Of a DNA stretch of 64,000 nucleotides, positions 1-13,123 are shown one piece after another. The position numbers and the translations under genes are program-made. Position 1 is the stretch's first letter; each line of letters opens with the position of its first letter. The stretch comes from Cyanophora paradoxa (taxonomy: Eukaryota; Glaucocystophyceae; Cyanophorales; Cyanophoraceae): positions 48,156-112,155 of the forward strand of contig QPMI01000263.1 of assembly GCA_004431415.1 (NCBI GenBank). Reading direction: 5' to 3'. The notes beneath the pieces are model-generated. The model did no database searches. It had not been told where the DNA came from and was given only the letters and a program-made list of their open reading frames with translations.

Positions 1-97
1 CACAGCTGCGCAGCTAGCGGTTTGTATAGCATTGTGAGGCAGGACAGCAGCGGCAATAGCGCGAGGCCTCGGCGCCCCGACGCAGCGACGCGGCGAA

Positions 98-3000
98 ATG
101 CCGATCGCACGGATCACGCAGGAGCTCATTGAGGAGATCCTGCAGCGGACGAAGCGTGACTACGCCGACCTGCACGCGCTCAATCTGTCGAACAATGGTG
201 CGGGCCGCGGCTAGCGAGATCTAGACCACCGCGCTGCGGACAGCGCGAGACGGGCTCCGCAGAGATCGAGGTGATCGAGAACCTCGGGCGGCTGACGCGG
301 CTGGCGCGGCTGAACCTCTCGAACAACCGCATCGAGCGGATTGACGGGCTCGAGACGCTCGGCGCCCTCGTGGAGCTCAACCTGTCCAAGAACCGGATGT
401 GCGCCCACCGTATCCCGCCCGGCATCGCCCGGCGGCGCGGGGCCGAGGGCGGGGCCGGCCGGCAGCTCGCGGCTGGACGGGCTGGAGGCGGCGCGGGCGC
501 TGGAGCTGCTGGACCTGTCGCAGAACCGCGTGGCGGACGTGGCGGAGCTCGACCTCGTCGCCCGCCTCCCCGCCCTCCGCCACCTCACCCTCGCCGGCAA
601 CCCCGTCTGCTCCCTCCGGTGCCCCCTGCCCCTGCCCGCCCCCGCCCCGCGGGGCCCGACGTGGCGCGCGGGCGGCAGGGAGTACCGCGTGGAGGCGCTG
701 CGGCGAATGCCGGCGCTGCAGTCGCTGGACGGGGCGGAGGTCTCCGCCGAGGAGCGCGCCTACGTCCGCGTCCTCGCCGCCGACGCCGGGTGCGCCGCCT
801 CCGCGCCCCGGCCCGCGCCCCCGCCCCCCTCACGCCCCGATTCAGCCGCAGCTCGCCGCCGCCCCCGCCGCCCAGCCGCCCGCCTACGCCCCGCTCTCCT
901 ATACCTCCCCGGCCGCCCGGCGTCCCACTACGCCCCCGGCCCCTCCGCGCCCCCGCCGCGCCGCCGCACCGGCGGCGGGTACAGGTCGGCGTCGCCGCCG
1001 GCGCCGCTGCCGCCGGAGCTGCCGGCGGGGTGCCGCCGACGCGGGAGGGGCGCCTGGAAGCGCTGCTGGCGCTGGAGCGCGACCGCAGCGCCGACGCCTC
1101 CGCCCAGCTCCGCCTCGCCCGGTGCGCCGCCCGCCCCTCCCGGAGCCCTCCGCGCCGGCGCGAGGCGCTGCGGGGCAGGGCGGAGGCGGAGCGGCTGCAG
1201 GGGGAGCTGCAGGAGCGCGAGGCGGCTTTCCAAGAGCGCGCCGACGCCCTGGCGCGCCCCTCCCCTCCCCGCCCCGCCGTCGCGGGCGGCGCTGAGGGGC
1301 GAGCAGGTGCAGGAGGGCCGGGGCCGGATCGAGCGGGCCGAGGCGGCGTACGCGGCCCTCCGCGCCGAGCTCGATCGCGAGCGCGCCCTCTCCCGCCAGG
1401 CCCGCCCCCGCCCCCGCCCCGCCCCCGCGCTCCTCCTTGCAGCAGGCGAGCCCCGCCGCAGCTGCGCGCCTACGTGGGCGACCAGGCCGCCGCGGGGCAG
1501 GCGGCGGGGCCGCCCCGGCGCCCCCGGGCCCGCCCAGGCCGGCCGATGTGCTGGAGGAGGAGAACGAGGCGCTGCGGAGCCAGCTGGACCTGCTCAAGGC
1601 GCGCCGGACCGCCTTGCGCTCCGCGAGCGTGGGGCGAGCGGGGGCGCAGGTGCAGGCGGAGAGCCTGCAGAACGTGATGGCGATCCTGGAGGCGGAGATG
1701 GCGGCGGCGAAGGGCCGCGGGCCGGGGGCGCGCCGCGCGCTGGAGGAGCGGGTGGCGGGGCGGTGGCGCGAGAAGGTCTTCCAGCTGCTCGTGCGGGAGA
1801 AGCAGGAGCGCCTCCGCCGCGACGACGAGCGCCGCCGCTTCGACGACGAGGCGCCGCCCCGCCGGCCCCGCCGCCCCGCCAACCGCCCCGCCTGACGCGC
1901 GGCGCCGGCCAGATCGCGGCGCGGGACGAGGCGGTGCGGGAGCTCGAGACGGAGATCCGCGTGCTGCGGGAGAAGGGCGAGGCGGCGCGGGCGGCGGCGC
2001 AGGCGGAGGCGGCGGCGCTGCAGGCGGCGCGGGCGGCGGCGGCGCGGGCGGAGGCGAGGGAGAAGGAGCTCGCGGCCCGCTGGCGGGAGCAGGCGATGCA
2101 GACGAGCCGCCTCGCCGAGACCGTCCACGCGTCCGCCCCGCCCCCCGCCGCCTTCGCCGGCGCCGCTCGAGCCGGGCGGGGCGGGGCTTGCGCAGGCTGC
2201 ACGGGCAGATCCTGCACTTCGACGCGGCGATGCAGGCGGGGGAGCGGCGCGTGGCGGGGCTCTCGCAGCGGGTGGCCTTCGCGGCGGGGCGCCTGCCCGT
2301 CCTCTCGGCCATGCTCGAGGCGCGGGACCGGCAGTGGCGCGGGCGCGCGCACGCCCTCCAGGACCAGCTCCGCGCCGTCCTCGACCGAGTGCGTTCGGGC
2401 CCCGCCACGGCCGGCCCCCGCCCCTCACTGAAGCCCCGGCAGCGGCGCGCCGAGGGCGGCGACACGGCGTCGAGCTCGGGCCTCGGCACCGATCGGAGCT
2501 ACCTCGAGCAGCCGCCCCGGACCTCCTGGTGCGCCCCCGCCGCCCACCGCCGGCCGCCGCCGGCCGCCGCCCGCCGGCGCCAGCCGTGAGCGGGGCGCCA
2601 GGCGGGCGCTGCTCGACGGCCCGAGCGACGCGGCGACGCTGCGGCGGGAGCTGGAGCTCATGGCCGAGGTCCGCGCCCCCGCCGCGCGGGGCCCCGGGCG
2701 GCGCGCGACGCCGGGCGGGTGGGCGCAGGAGCGGGACGCGCTGGCGCGGCTGGCGCGGCAGGCGGCGGACGACGAGGCGCGCCGCGTCGCCACCGCCCGC
2801 GGCGAGCGTGCGCCAGCGCCCCCCGCCGCCCGCGCCTCGCCTGCTCTGCGGGCGACGGGGCGACGGGGCGGCAGGGGAGGGGGAGGTGCGGGCCTGCGGG
2901 AGCGGCTGGCGGAGGCGGAGCGGGAGCTCTCGGACACGCGCGCCGCCCTCCACGCCGAGCGCGAGGCCCGCCCCGCCCCACCCCGCCCCGCGCGGCCCGC

Positions 3001-4254
3001 TGAGGGCGGGGGGCAGCGGACGGCGGCGCTGGACGTGCGGCTCTCGCGGACGGCGGAGGAGGCGGCGGAGCGCGACCGCGAGGCGCGCGCCCTCCGCCGC
3101 GAGGCCGACGAGGCCCGCCGCGCATCCTCCCGCGGTCCGCACGCACGCCTGCCGCCAGGCCCGCGGCCGGGCGCCGAGCGAGCGGCGCGCAGCGACGTCG
3201 GAGGAGGTGGAGCGGGCGGAGGCGGAGGCGGCGCGCCTGCAGCGCGAGCTCGCCGCCTCCCGCCGCGACCTCGCCAAGACGCGTGCGGCTCCGCTCCGCT
3301 CCGCCCCGCCCCGCCCCGCCCGCTGCGGCTGACGGCTCCGCAGAGGCGGCGCTGAAGGCGCTGGAGCGGCAGGTCGCCCGCGAGCGGCTGCGGACGACCC
3401 GCGAGGACCGCGCCCGCGTGCGGCCCCGCCCCGCCCCGCCCCGCCCCGCCCCGCGGCGCGCGCCCGCGCGCCTCACGGGCTGCGGCAGCTGGAGGAGCTC
3501 GAGCGGCAGCTGGAGGCGAAGGAGGCGCAGCTGCACGCCGCCCGCCGCGAGCGCAACGCGCTCCTCAGCGCCGCCCGCAAGCAGGAGCTCGGGGCGCTCG
3601 GCAGCCCCGGCCCCGCCCCGCGCCGCGCCTCCTCCGGGCCCCGCTCGCGAGTGCGCCGCCCCCGACTCCCTCCGCCCCGCCCCGCGCCGACGCCACCGCC
3701 GCAGAGTGCATCTCCGCAACGGGGCGGGGCGCGGGGCGGGGCGCGGGGCCGGGGCGGCCCCGGGGCGATCCCGGAGCGCTGGGCGCGGCTGCTGGACCCG
3801 GAGGGGTACGAGGAGCGGCGGCGGGAGGAGGAGCGGGGCCGGAGCGGGCGCGGGCGCGGCGGGTCTCGCGCTCGGGGTCGCCGCCGGGGCGGGGGCGGGA
3901 GCGCGGGCTCGAGCGACTCGTCGAGCGGGGAGGAGGCGCTCGTGGCGCAGGCCGGCCTCCTCCGCGCCGCCCCGGCCCCGCCCGCCGGCCCCCGCCCCCG
4001 CGTGCCCCCTCCCCCTCCACCACCACCGCCAGCGAGCCGCCCCTGACCCCGAGGAGGCCCTCCTCGCCCGCGGCCGCGCCCTCGCCGCCCGCGGCCTCGC
4101 CGCCCGCGCCCCTCGAGCAGGTGCCGCCCCCGGCCCCACGGGCCCCGCCCCGCCCGCCACACGCGGGGCCGACGCCTGGCCGCGCGCAGACCAGGGCTAC
4201 GCGAGCCGGCTCTCTGAGGCCACGCGGGTGGCGCTCGGCGAGCGCTTCCGGTGA
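98..4254 (+). CDS. Leucine-rich repeat and coiled-coil protein, LRRCC1/centriolin-like
   Basis: The first exons (98-197, 263-398, 466-618, then from about 681) join in phase into an N-terminal helix followed by four or more SDS22-type leucine-rich repeats. Visible repeat cores are LHALNLSNNEIEVIENL, LARLNLSNNRIERIDGL, LVELNLSKNRISRLDGL and LELLDLSQNRVADVAEL. They end in a cap containing NPVCSLREYRVEALR and LQSLDG, as in centrosomal LRRCC1 and centriolin. The remaining exons, to the stop at 4252-4254, encode mainly Glu/Arg/Ala-rich heptad-like coiled coil, then a Ser/Gly/Arg low-complexity stretch near 3840-3930. Introns are 50-90 nt and C-rich. Centriolar or basal-body scaffolding is inferred from the family. 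The LRR exons are well supported; the exact coiled-coil exon borders are less certain. Confidence 0.75.
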
Positions 4255-4640
4255 GGCCAGAATGTAGACAGCGGTTCTTTGAAACACAAGCAGACGGGCC
4301 CGCCAAGAGGGCGGCCCCTACCTATACAGCGCGAGCGCGTCGCGAGGCTGCAATACTATACACGAGAAGCGATGCCACTGATTGCGAAAACGGAGGCTGG
4401 CTTTGAAAACAGGCCGCCGACGCCGGGGCCGGAGGGGGTAGCCACATAACCGGAGACAGGCCGCAGGAATGGGGAGGGGGTAGCCGGCAGGGGACAGCCG
4501 TTACGAGGGTACACCTTCTGACCGCACGGGGCGATACAAGAACATGGTATCGCCGGTGCACGTGATGAGGGGAGAGGGGGGGCGCGAGAAGAAAGGAGAG
4601 AAAAGAGGAGGAGGGCGGGCAGGGAACAAGACGGGCGGGG
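4255..4640. other. Intergenic, between convergent genes
   Basis: This 386-nt space separates the 3' ends of the LRR gene (+) and the ZZ zinc-finger gene (-). It probably holds both 3' untranslated regions. No reading frame, RNA gene or repeat was recognised. Confidence 0.5.
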
Positions 4641-5112
4641 CTAGCCGTTGGCGCTGAACCTCCGCACCATTGTGATTTCGACTTCCTGGGCGGCGCTGGG
4701 CTTGCGCGCCGCCTGCGCAGCGTCGACCATCTCCTGCGTCGTCGGCCTGTGTATGGCGGCGTTGACCTCCCCGTCGGAGAGGACGCGCTCCGGCGACGTG
4801 GGCGAGAGCGGCCGCGTCGGCTGCCACTCCTCTTCGGGCTTGCTGTTCTTGTGCGTTGCCCGCAGGTCTTCCGGCACCGCCATCCACTGCCCACGGTGGT
4901 CGCCTGCGCCGAGAGGGGCGGGTCGGGCGGGGCCCGAGGCGTACGACCGGCCCCCGCGCACTCTTCACTTTGAATTCGTGTCCTGTGTCCCCGTGCGCTC
5001 CTTTCAAGTAGCACATCTCGCAGAGGTCGAAGCGGAAGCACAGCAGACACTTGTACCGCCACCCGACGATCGGCTTCACTCCGCACCAGTTGCAGCGCTG
5101 CGGGCACGGCAT
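4641..5112 (-). CDS. Small ZZ-type zinc-finger protein
   Basis: Two exons (5112-4962 and 4903-4641) join across a 58-nt GT-AG intron (donor GTGCGCGG, acceptor GGCGCAG) to give about 137 residues. Residues 1-45 form a ZZ zinc finger: CNWC, then GWRYKCLLCFRFDLCEMC, then a His pair in GAHGDTGH. The spacing of the CxxC pairs and terminal histidines is that of the ZZ family, which usually mediates protein binding (E3 ligases, adaptors, histone readers). The second exon is polar, contains WMAVPEDL and has no domain I recognise. An in-frame TAG lies just upstream of the chosen ATG, but it is followed by an AG, so an upstream exon is possible. Confidence 0.7.
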
Positions 5113-5944
5113 GTGGGCCTTCCGAAGCTAAAGAAACACATCGCACGCGCGATCTACCTTTTGCCTGATGCGATTGCCGTGGACGTTGGTCTCGTCTGCG
5201 ATCCATCAGCACACGGAGCTACCCAGCTGCGCGAGATGGCCAAAAGAAGAAGCACTAGCATACCGAACGAGGTCTGCCTCTTAAACTGCCTTGGTAGACG
5301 CTCACGCAGGGCCTCCATTCGCCTGCGAGATGCAAATGATCAAAAGCCGCTCCACAGCTTCGCATGCTGACCAATGACGAAAGTAAACGCTACTGTTTGA
5401 GAATATGGGCCTTGGGCCCACAGGTGATGTCGGCCATCTCTACGTTGTCGTGGCCATGTTGTACGCCACTGCTGGATCCAGCGCGATCCAGGTTGCCTAA
5501 GCTTCCTACCCTAACCTGATGCGAGTTCATGTCCGCTGAGAGGCCACTCGATCCTTAGCTGGAGAGCTAGTGGATCGGCAGGTGCTGGTGGTGGTCCGCA
5601 GATCGACGCTGCCAACGCCGCGGAGCTCGTCACCTCGACTTTCCTCAAGCTTTAGGGCTGCTTACTCAACTTGCGAAGTGCGATGAGTGGGATGAATTCG
5701 ACTACCCCTCGTGGTGACTGGGTCACTGGGAGGGAACAGAAGGACTTCGCAGGATCAGATCGACCGGCGGTCATTTTCGGAAGTCGGACCCATCGATATC
5801 GATATCGGAAGTTTTAGGCTCGCAACTGCCGTCACTAAGCCTCTATATCGTAAGCTTACAACCGCAATTTTTCCCTTGAGCTTGCAGCCTAACAGGGAAG
5901 CGCACAGCAGACCGCGGGGCAGGGGCCGCGGTCGAGGGCGCCGC
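5113..5944. other. Intergenic region upstream of the ZZ gene and downstream of AQR
   Basis: About 830 nt of lower GC content between the 5' end of the ZZ gene and the 3' end of AQR, both on the - strand. It would hold the ZZ promoter and the AQR 3' untranslated region. A short palindromic ATCGATATCGAT run lies near 5793-5805. I see no convincing gene. Confidence 0.45.
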
Positions 5945-8900
5945 TCACTTCTTCGCCTTGCCGCGGCCCTTCTTCGCCGGAGCAGGTGCCGGAGCCGCTG
6001 CCTCCTCCGCTGGCGCCTCCTCCTCCGCCGCCGGCGCCGCGCGCTTCTTCCCGCGCCCGCCGCCAGACGTGGCTGCCGCCTTTCGGCCCCGCTTGCCCTT
6101 CGCCGGGGCCTCCTCCTCCTCCTCCTCGGCCGCCGCCGCCTCGGAGGGAGCCTCGGCGGGCGCGGGGGCGGGCGCCTCGGCGGGCGCCGGCTCCTCGGCC
6201 GCCGTCTCCTCCTCCTTCTTCTCCTCCTCCTCGGTCTCCATGGGCGCCGCCGCCGGCTCCGCCCCGCCGTCCTCGTCGCGCTTCCGCCGCGCGCGCACGC
6301 CGGCCTCGTCGCCGGCGCCGGCCGCGAGCGCCGCCGCCCCGAGGGCGCCGGGGCCGCCTCCGCCGCCACCGCCTCCGCGCTGATGGGCTTCGGGATCGCT
6401 GCGGGGCGGCGGCGTCAGGGCGAGGGGGGCCCGCGGCGGGGGCGCCCGGCGGGCCTGCGGTGGAGACGCGGGCGATCTCCTCGGCGATGAGGGCGCTGGT
6501 GCCGGCCTCCTCCGCCGCCTGCTGCTTCCGGATCTCCGCCAGCTGCTTCCCGAACTCCGCCTGCATGCTCTGCGCCTGCGCGGGGGTCAGGCCGGCCGGC
6601 CGGGCGGGGGGCCGGGGCGGGGCGCGCCTCCTGGAAGGTTTGGACGCTCTTGTTGTAGACGAGGACGGACATCTCGTGGACGTCGGCCACCTCCTGCACC
6701 TGCGCCGCCCCCGCCCCGCTCGGCCCCGCCCCCGAGGGGGCCGGCGGGGCGCGGCCGCACCGCGTCCGGGGCCGGCTTGGTGGAGATCTCGCGGGTGGCG
6801 GGGAAGCGCTCCGAGGGGACGAGCTGCAGCTTCGTCGGGCGCGCCAGCATCTGGCTCAGCGCCGGTGCCAGCTCGTAGCTCTGCGGGCCGGGCGCGCGCT
6901 CAGGGCGGGACTTGGGTGCGGGCCGAGAGGGGCGGGGCGGGGCGGGGGGGCGGGCCTGCTCGAAGAGGGACTTGCGGCAGAAGATGTAGAGGCCGAGGCG
7001 GGCGCGGGAGAGGGCCACCACCAGGCGCCGCACGTCCCTGCGCCGGCCCGGGCCGGGCCCGCACGTCAGCCCAGCCCCCGCCGCGCGGCACCGCACAGCG
7101 CCCGCGCACCGGATGTGCCCGATCGCGCGCGTGCGGACGAGCGAGAGGAGCACGTCTGCGGGGCGCGTGAGGCGCGCCGGGGGGCAGGGGGGCGGGGCGG
7201 GCGGACAGTCGTTCTGCTGGCCCTGGTACTTGTCGACGGTGGAGATGCACGCCGGCTGCCCGAAGAACGGGTTCCACGCGCACCGCTGCGGCGCTCTGTC
7301 AGGGCGGCGTGGGGGAGGGGCGGGGCGGGGCGGGCGGGGCGGGGCGGGCCTGGGCGATGACGTCCTTGAGGAGGTGCTTCTGGCCGTTGTACGTCGTCAA
7401 GATGCTGATCCGCGACGCCGGGTACCTGCGCAGCGCGTCAGGCGGGGCCGGGGCCGGGGGTGGGGGCGGGCGGGAGCGGCGGGGCGGGGGCGGACCCGAG
7501 GAGGCGCATGTACTGGTAGACGGCGACGATATACTCGGCCTCGGCGAGGTTCTGGTAGAAGAAGGGGGTCGGGTCCGACTCGCCGACGCCGTTCAGGGGG
7601 CCCACGTCGATGAGCTGGAAATCGTGCGCGAAGCTGCCGCCCCCGCGTGAGGGGCGGGCGGGGGCGGGGCGGGGCGGGGGGCGGGGGGCACCCGGCGTTG
7701 GCGAGGCGGTACTGGGAGTCGGAGTGGACGTTGGGGAGGTTGCCGAGGAACTTGTAGCGCCAGGAGTAGAGGTCGGCGATGCTCGGGCGGGCGCGCCCCT
7801 GCAGGTTGAGGTTCACCGTCGGCACCCCGAGGCGCACGAAGCGGGAGAAGAGGGACTGGTCGAGGTGGGAGTACTTGGCGAAGGCCAGGTTCTTGATGAC
7901 GGGCGGCAGCTGGTGGTGGTCCCCGATGAGAACCACCCGCTTCAGCCGGCACTGCCCGTCCTGCTGGTTCTGCAGCAGCAGCGGGATGAACGTCTCGATC
8001 TCCATGATCTGGGCCGACTCCTCCATCAGCACGTTGTCGTACTGCGCGCCCGGCGTCAGCGGTGGGGGCGCGCGCAGGGCGGGGCGGGGCGGGGCGAAAG
8101 GCGCCTTGAAGCCCATGTTGACGAAGTCGCGGCGCTTGAGGGCGGCGTGCGTGCAGGTCATGGCGATGATCTTGGCCTGCTTGGAGATGAGGTAGTTGCC
8201 GCGGTCGCGCATGTTGCGCAGCAGCTCGAACGGCCGGCACATCTCCAGCTCCTCGAAGATCTGCGCCCCGCCGCCGTCAGCCACGCCCCCGCCGCCGCGG
8301 CGCGCCGTGCGCCGGCGGCTTGCCTTGCGGATGTGCTTCATGCAGCCGTCGGCGGTGCGGAGGTCGCCCTCGTAGCTCTGGCCCTTGAAGAGGGGCTGGG
8401 GGGCGGTGCGGAAGAAGCGGGTGAAGGGGAAGAGCTCCTGGAGCTTGGCCGGCGTGCGCTCGGCATCAGGGAGGCGGGCGAGCTTGAGCTGGAAGAGCTC
8501 CCAGCGGGCCACGACGTGGAAGAGGTAGAAGTGCTGCGCCGCCTCAGCGGCAGGGGCGCGGGGGCCGGGGCGGGGGCGCGGGCGGGCGCGCCTGGGCGGT
8601 CTCGCAGGTGTAGGCGGCGTCGTCGGAGAGTTCGAGGCTGCGGGCGAGGCGGCCCACCTCGTCGAGGAACTCGAGCCGCCGCGCCTGCCCCGCACATGCC
8701 GCTCGGCACCGCGCCGCGGCGGGGGCGGGGGCGGGGGCGGGCGCACGAGCATGTAGTTGACGCGGCCGGCGCGGGAGAAGTCCTTGTCGGTGGCGAGCTC
8801 CTCCTCGCCGGCGCCGAGGCGCAGCAGGTGGATCTCGTTGACGTCCCGCTCCATGATCTTCTCGAAGAGGTCGTTCAGCGCGTTGTTCGAGTGCGTCACG

Positions 8901-11900
8901 ATCAGCGTCCGCTGGTCCGGGAAGTTGTGGTAGATGTTCGAGATGATCTGCGCCCCGCCGGCCCCGCTCAGACGCCGGCGGCCGGGCTGGGGCTCGGGGT
9001 CGGCCGGCTCGCCTGCACGGCAACGTCCGTCTTGCCGGTACCGGGCGGCCCGACGACCATCGTCAGCCCGTGGCTCATCCCGCTCTTGATCGCCTCCACT
9101 GCACGCCGCCGCGTCGGGCGGGCGCGGCGGGGGCGGGCGGCGGCGGGAGACGCACGCTGGACGGGGGTGAAGGGGACCTTGTTCTGGCGGGGGATGTCCT
9201 GGGGGTACGGGCCCGGGTCCGGCGGCAGGTACGGCTCCGCCACGATCGGCTGGTCCTTCGCCTCCTGCGGCCCGCCCGCTCGCGCGCCGCCCGGGGAATT
9301 TGAGGGGGGGCGCCGGGGCGGACCTTGTCGGGGAAGGTGACGCGGAAGGGCGGGCGCAGCAGGGCCTTGTCCTCCGTCGAGAACTTCACCTTCTGGTCGG
9401 GGAAGCACGAGACGAGGTGCTCCGGCGACACGAACGTGTCCTGCCGCGCCGCGTCGGGCCCCGGCGGTGCCGCGGGGCGCGGGGCGCCGGCGGGGCGCAC
9501 CTGGAAGTCGAAGGTCTTGACGGGGTTGGGCATGTTGTAGTAGGCGGCGGCGGCGGGGTCGCCGTAGCCTGCGCGCGGGGCGGCTCGGGGAGGGGCGCGG
9601 GAGAGGCCCCGGGGGCAGGCGGACCGAGGAAGACGTCGTGGAGCCACTCGGGGACGACGAAGGGGGCGTTGCAGAGGTCCCGGATCGTCTCCAGCACCGC
9701 CTTGAAGTTGTTCTCCTGCGCGCCCGTCAGCCGCCGGGCGGCAAGGCCGGGGGCGGGGCGGGGGCGGGGCGGGGCGGGCCTTGGGGTTGCGGCGGAGGAC
9801 GATGTTGAAGGTCTTGTAGGGGTCCTCCCCCGTGCGCTTCATGAGGAGCTGGTCAGCCTCGTACTGGGAGGCGTCGAAGGAGACCTTGAGGCGCCGCCAG
9901 TCGCCGATCGCCTCGTGCTCGTGCTGGTCCTTGTGCTCGTCGATCCGCACGTTCTTGCTGTCCAGCACCGCCTCGATCTCGGCGCCGCGCACGTAGACGA
10001 GGCCGTACTGCTGGGGGAAGGGGAGCCAGGTGGGGACGTCCTCGGGGCCGCTGCCGACGGGGTTGGAGGCGCGGATGGTGAGGAGGAAGATGACGTCGTG
10101 CTGCTTGAGGGTGTCCCACTCGCGCCGCACGTGCGGCTTGGCGTTGCGGACGTTGAAGTGGACCTCGCCGCGCACGCGGCTCGGCTTGGTCTCGCCGAGG
10201 CGCGGCTTGCCGATGTCGTTCATGTCGACCTTCTTGATGGGGATGGCCATGCGGGCCCACCCCTCGAACACCGTCTCCCCCTTGAAGGTCCGCTTCGGGT
10301 TCAGCCGCCGCACCACGTCCTCCACGTCCTCCCGGATCTCGTACCTGCCCCGCGCCCCGCCCCCGCTCGGCCCCGCGCCCCCGCGCCCCGCCCCGCGAGC
10401 GCCCCCGCCGCGCACGTCGACTCGAGGCGGAAGAGGTTGAAGTTGCGGAGGAGGTAGTCGTGGAAGGTCAGGAACTGCAGGTTCAGCTTCGGCAGCGCCT
10501 GCGCCCGGCCCCGCGTCGGCGGCCCGCCGTGCGCGGGGGCGGGGGCGGGGGCGGGGGCGGGGAAGGGCACCAGGCAGGTCTCGCCGGTGTAGGAGCCCGT
10601 GGGGACGAGGTTCTCGTCGAAGAGGACCTCCTGCGGGGCCGTTAGGCCAGGCACACGGGCAGCGCGGGGGCAGCCGGCGGGCCTCGGTGGGGTACAGCGG
10701 GATGGCGTTCATCTGCTCCAGCTGCAGCCGCCGCTTCTCGTGCGTCAGGACGAGCAGCTCGAGCATCAGCTCCCGGCTCTCCGTCGGCTTCTCCGCCTGC
10801 GCGGGGGTCGGCGGGGCGGGGCGGGCGGGGCGGGGGCGGGGGACCTGGGGCAGGAGCTTGAGGCGCCAGCAGAGCTCGAAGAGCTTCTCGTCGGTGAGGA
10901 GCCCGAGGTGCCGCAGGAGCGCCTCCCGCTGCTCGAAGCGCCCGATCGACGTCATCGCCAGCTCCTTCAGGTCTGCCGCCCCCGTCGCCCCGCGCCCCCA
11001 GAGCGGGGGCCGCCGGGGCGCCCGCACCGCCGAGGAAGTACTTGTACGCGATGTTCTGCAGCGTGGAGAGGCGCGTCGTGTGGATCGCCACGAGCTCGTC
11101 CTCCGTCTGCGCGCCCCGCGTCGGCGGCGGCGGGGCGGGGCGGGCGGCGTGCGGGCGGGGGCGGACGAGGAAGGAGCCGGTGTGGTCGTTGATCTCGAAG
11201 CCCTGGTAGAACGCCAGCATGTCCAGCAGCTGCGCGTACAGCCTGCGCGCGCGACGCTCGGCCCCGCCCCGCCCGCCCGCCCGCCCGCCCGCGCGGGTGG
11301 CGCCGGCGTGAGGCGCACCGGCCCTCCGGCATCGTCCGCAGAGGGTGCATGCGGGCCTTGAGGACGATGTGGTGGTCCTGCGCCCGACCCGGAGCGCTCA
11401 GCGCAAGACAGCGGGGGCCCGGGCGCCGGGCCGGACCTCGAGGACGGCGCGGAAGAAGCGGCGAGTCGGGAGCTGGCCCATGAGGTCGACAAGCAGCTCG
11501 AGAGAGCGCTCCAGGAAGAGGACCGTCTCCCGCGAGGCTGGGCGGAGCGTCAGGCGCCGGGGCCGCGGCGGGCCCGGGCGCGACGCACGGGTCTGGTCTC
11601 CCGTGACGCCGGAGAGGGTCGCGAGGAACTCCTTCAGCATTGAAGGAAGGAAGTTGACCTGCGCGGCGGCTTGGCGGGGTGGGGCGGCGCGGCGCAGGCA
11701 GGCCGCGGACCTCGTGGCGCGGGCCGGTCGGCGGGTTCTTCGCCTCCTTCTGCTTGAGGACCTTCCAGTGCTTCTGCAGCTGCGGGTACGCGCTCAGCTC
11801 CTTCTCCAGCTTGCCCGGCGAGAGCGTGTTCCAGATCGGAAGGGAGACGAGTCTGTGGGCGAGGGCGCGGCTCAGCTTCGACGCGGGCCGTGCGAGAGGT

Positions 11901-12635
11901 ACGCGGTGGCGCACTTGAGGCACTCCTTTCGGACCATCTCGTCCTCAAGGCTCTGGAAACAATTGATGAAGAACACGATGTAGGCGGTCCGCTCCGCCAG
12001 ACTCATCTCCTTGTGCTCGTCCCGAAGGCCCAAAGCGCGGTTGAAGAACGCCGAGAACACACCATCTCGCTTGTGGAAGGCGCCTGCACGCACGCACATA
12101 AGGCGCTACTATGAGCGGGGCCCGGGACAAGGGCGATGGGCGGCGCGAGGGGCTAGCTGGAACGAGCCAGGCGGCGGCACGGCCCAGCTCCCTAGCTGCC
12201 GCACTTCGAATGACGGTCAAGGCGGGAGAAACGAACCCCACACGGGCACGTTCTCGCGGAACTTCTCGTTGACCATGACGAGGATCGACATCGTGTGCGC
12301 TACGGACGACGCCTTCGGATCGTAGTGCGGCCACAGATAGCTGCAAGCGCGCGGGGCGTGAGGCCCAGCACGGGCCCGGGGCGGCGGGCGGCGGACCTCT
12401 CAAGGTACGTGCTGAACTCGAGCAGCATCTTGCGCGTGACTGGCATCGAAACGAGGTCCTCATCCTTGTAGATCCGCTCCACCACCTTCTTGTCGAAGGG
12501 CTTCTTCGCGTTCGCGCCGACCCAACTTTCCGACGCGATCTGTGTCAGGGGATCTGCATTGAGCTCCTCGATTGTCGGCGCGTGAACGCCTTTCCTGGGC
12601 TTCGCCTTTCCGGGGGCCTCGTCGCCCCGCGGCAT
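5945..12635 (-). CDS. AQR: Aquarius, intron-binding spliceosomal RNA helicase
   Basis: Conserved Aquarius sequence is visible along the whole gene. The N-terminal helical part has [27 protein letters not shown] and [10 protein letters not shown]. The middle has [19 protein letters not shown] (about 10390-10490) and [12 protein letters not shown]. The SF1 helicase core has Walker [16 protein letters not shown] (about 9020-9065), [72 protein letters not shown] and [20 protein letters not shown] joins spliceosomes through the intron-binding complex upstream of the branch site. I chose the ATG at 12635 because it starts the first conserved exon. Of ten introns placed using conserved protein sequence, five have GT and five have GC donors. 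The C-terminal tail is unusually acidic and ends in a basic KKGRGKAKK. The neighbouring gene at 13124 diverges from it. Confidence 0.93.
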
Positions 12636-13123
12636 CGCTGCTCCGACTGGGTACGCGAACTCAAAACACAACCACCCTGCCCGATGTTCGCGGCGTCTGC
12701 GGCGCCCGCCAAGGTGCGGTTGACCTCGTCCTGGCCTTCTGCGACAGCCCCAGCGGCGGCGTGCCAGGCGTCCCCCGATCTCCGCAGCTCGTGTTCGTCC
12801 TCCGTCTCCGTGCGTCCCCGGCCGAGCCCCCGCGTTGTTTCATTGGATATAGTCCCGTGCTTATGCGGCGACGATCGTACGCCACGGCGATCCGCAGGCC
12901 TTCGCGGGCGCCGTCTGTGATCGGAATAATGCCGTGGCGTCGGCGCCGCTACACAGATCCAGGACGACATTCGGCGGATCGTTGTTTGCGCTCCATGCCA
13001 CTTTCCGGTGCGTCCTCTCAGAGCGGAGGCGTTGGCGGCGCTTTGACGCGCGGCAACCCGCGCAGCGGGCGCCGCTTGTCGTGGCGGGAGGCGGAACGGC
13101 TCCCGGTGCCACCCGGCGTCGTG
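12636..13123. promoter_or_regulatory. Shared upstream region of two divergent genes
   Basis: 488 nt lie between the divergent start codons of AQR (-, 12635) and the unknown membrane protein gene (+, 13124). It is presumably a bidirectional promoter plus two 5' untranslated regions. Open frames here are GC-driven and show no family resemblance. No TATA-like box stands out. Confidence 0.4.

Noticed and set aside
1470-3277. Long antisense reading frames opposite the LRR/coiled-coil gene
   Set aside because: GC-rich codon bias opens several frames at once; these are Arg/Ala/Pro/Gly-rich, show no domain and ignore the intron structure.
4501-5112. Unspliced 203-codon version of the ZZ zinc-finger protein
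   Set aside because: After residue 50 the read-through becomes Arg/Gly/Pro-rich; splicing 4904-4961 gives a more normal sequence and a proper stop.
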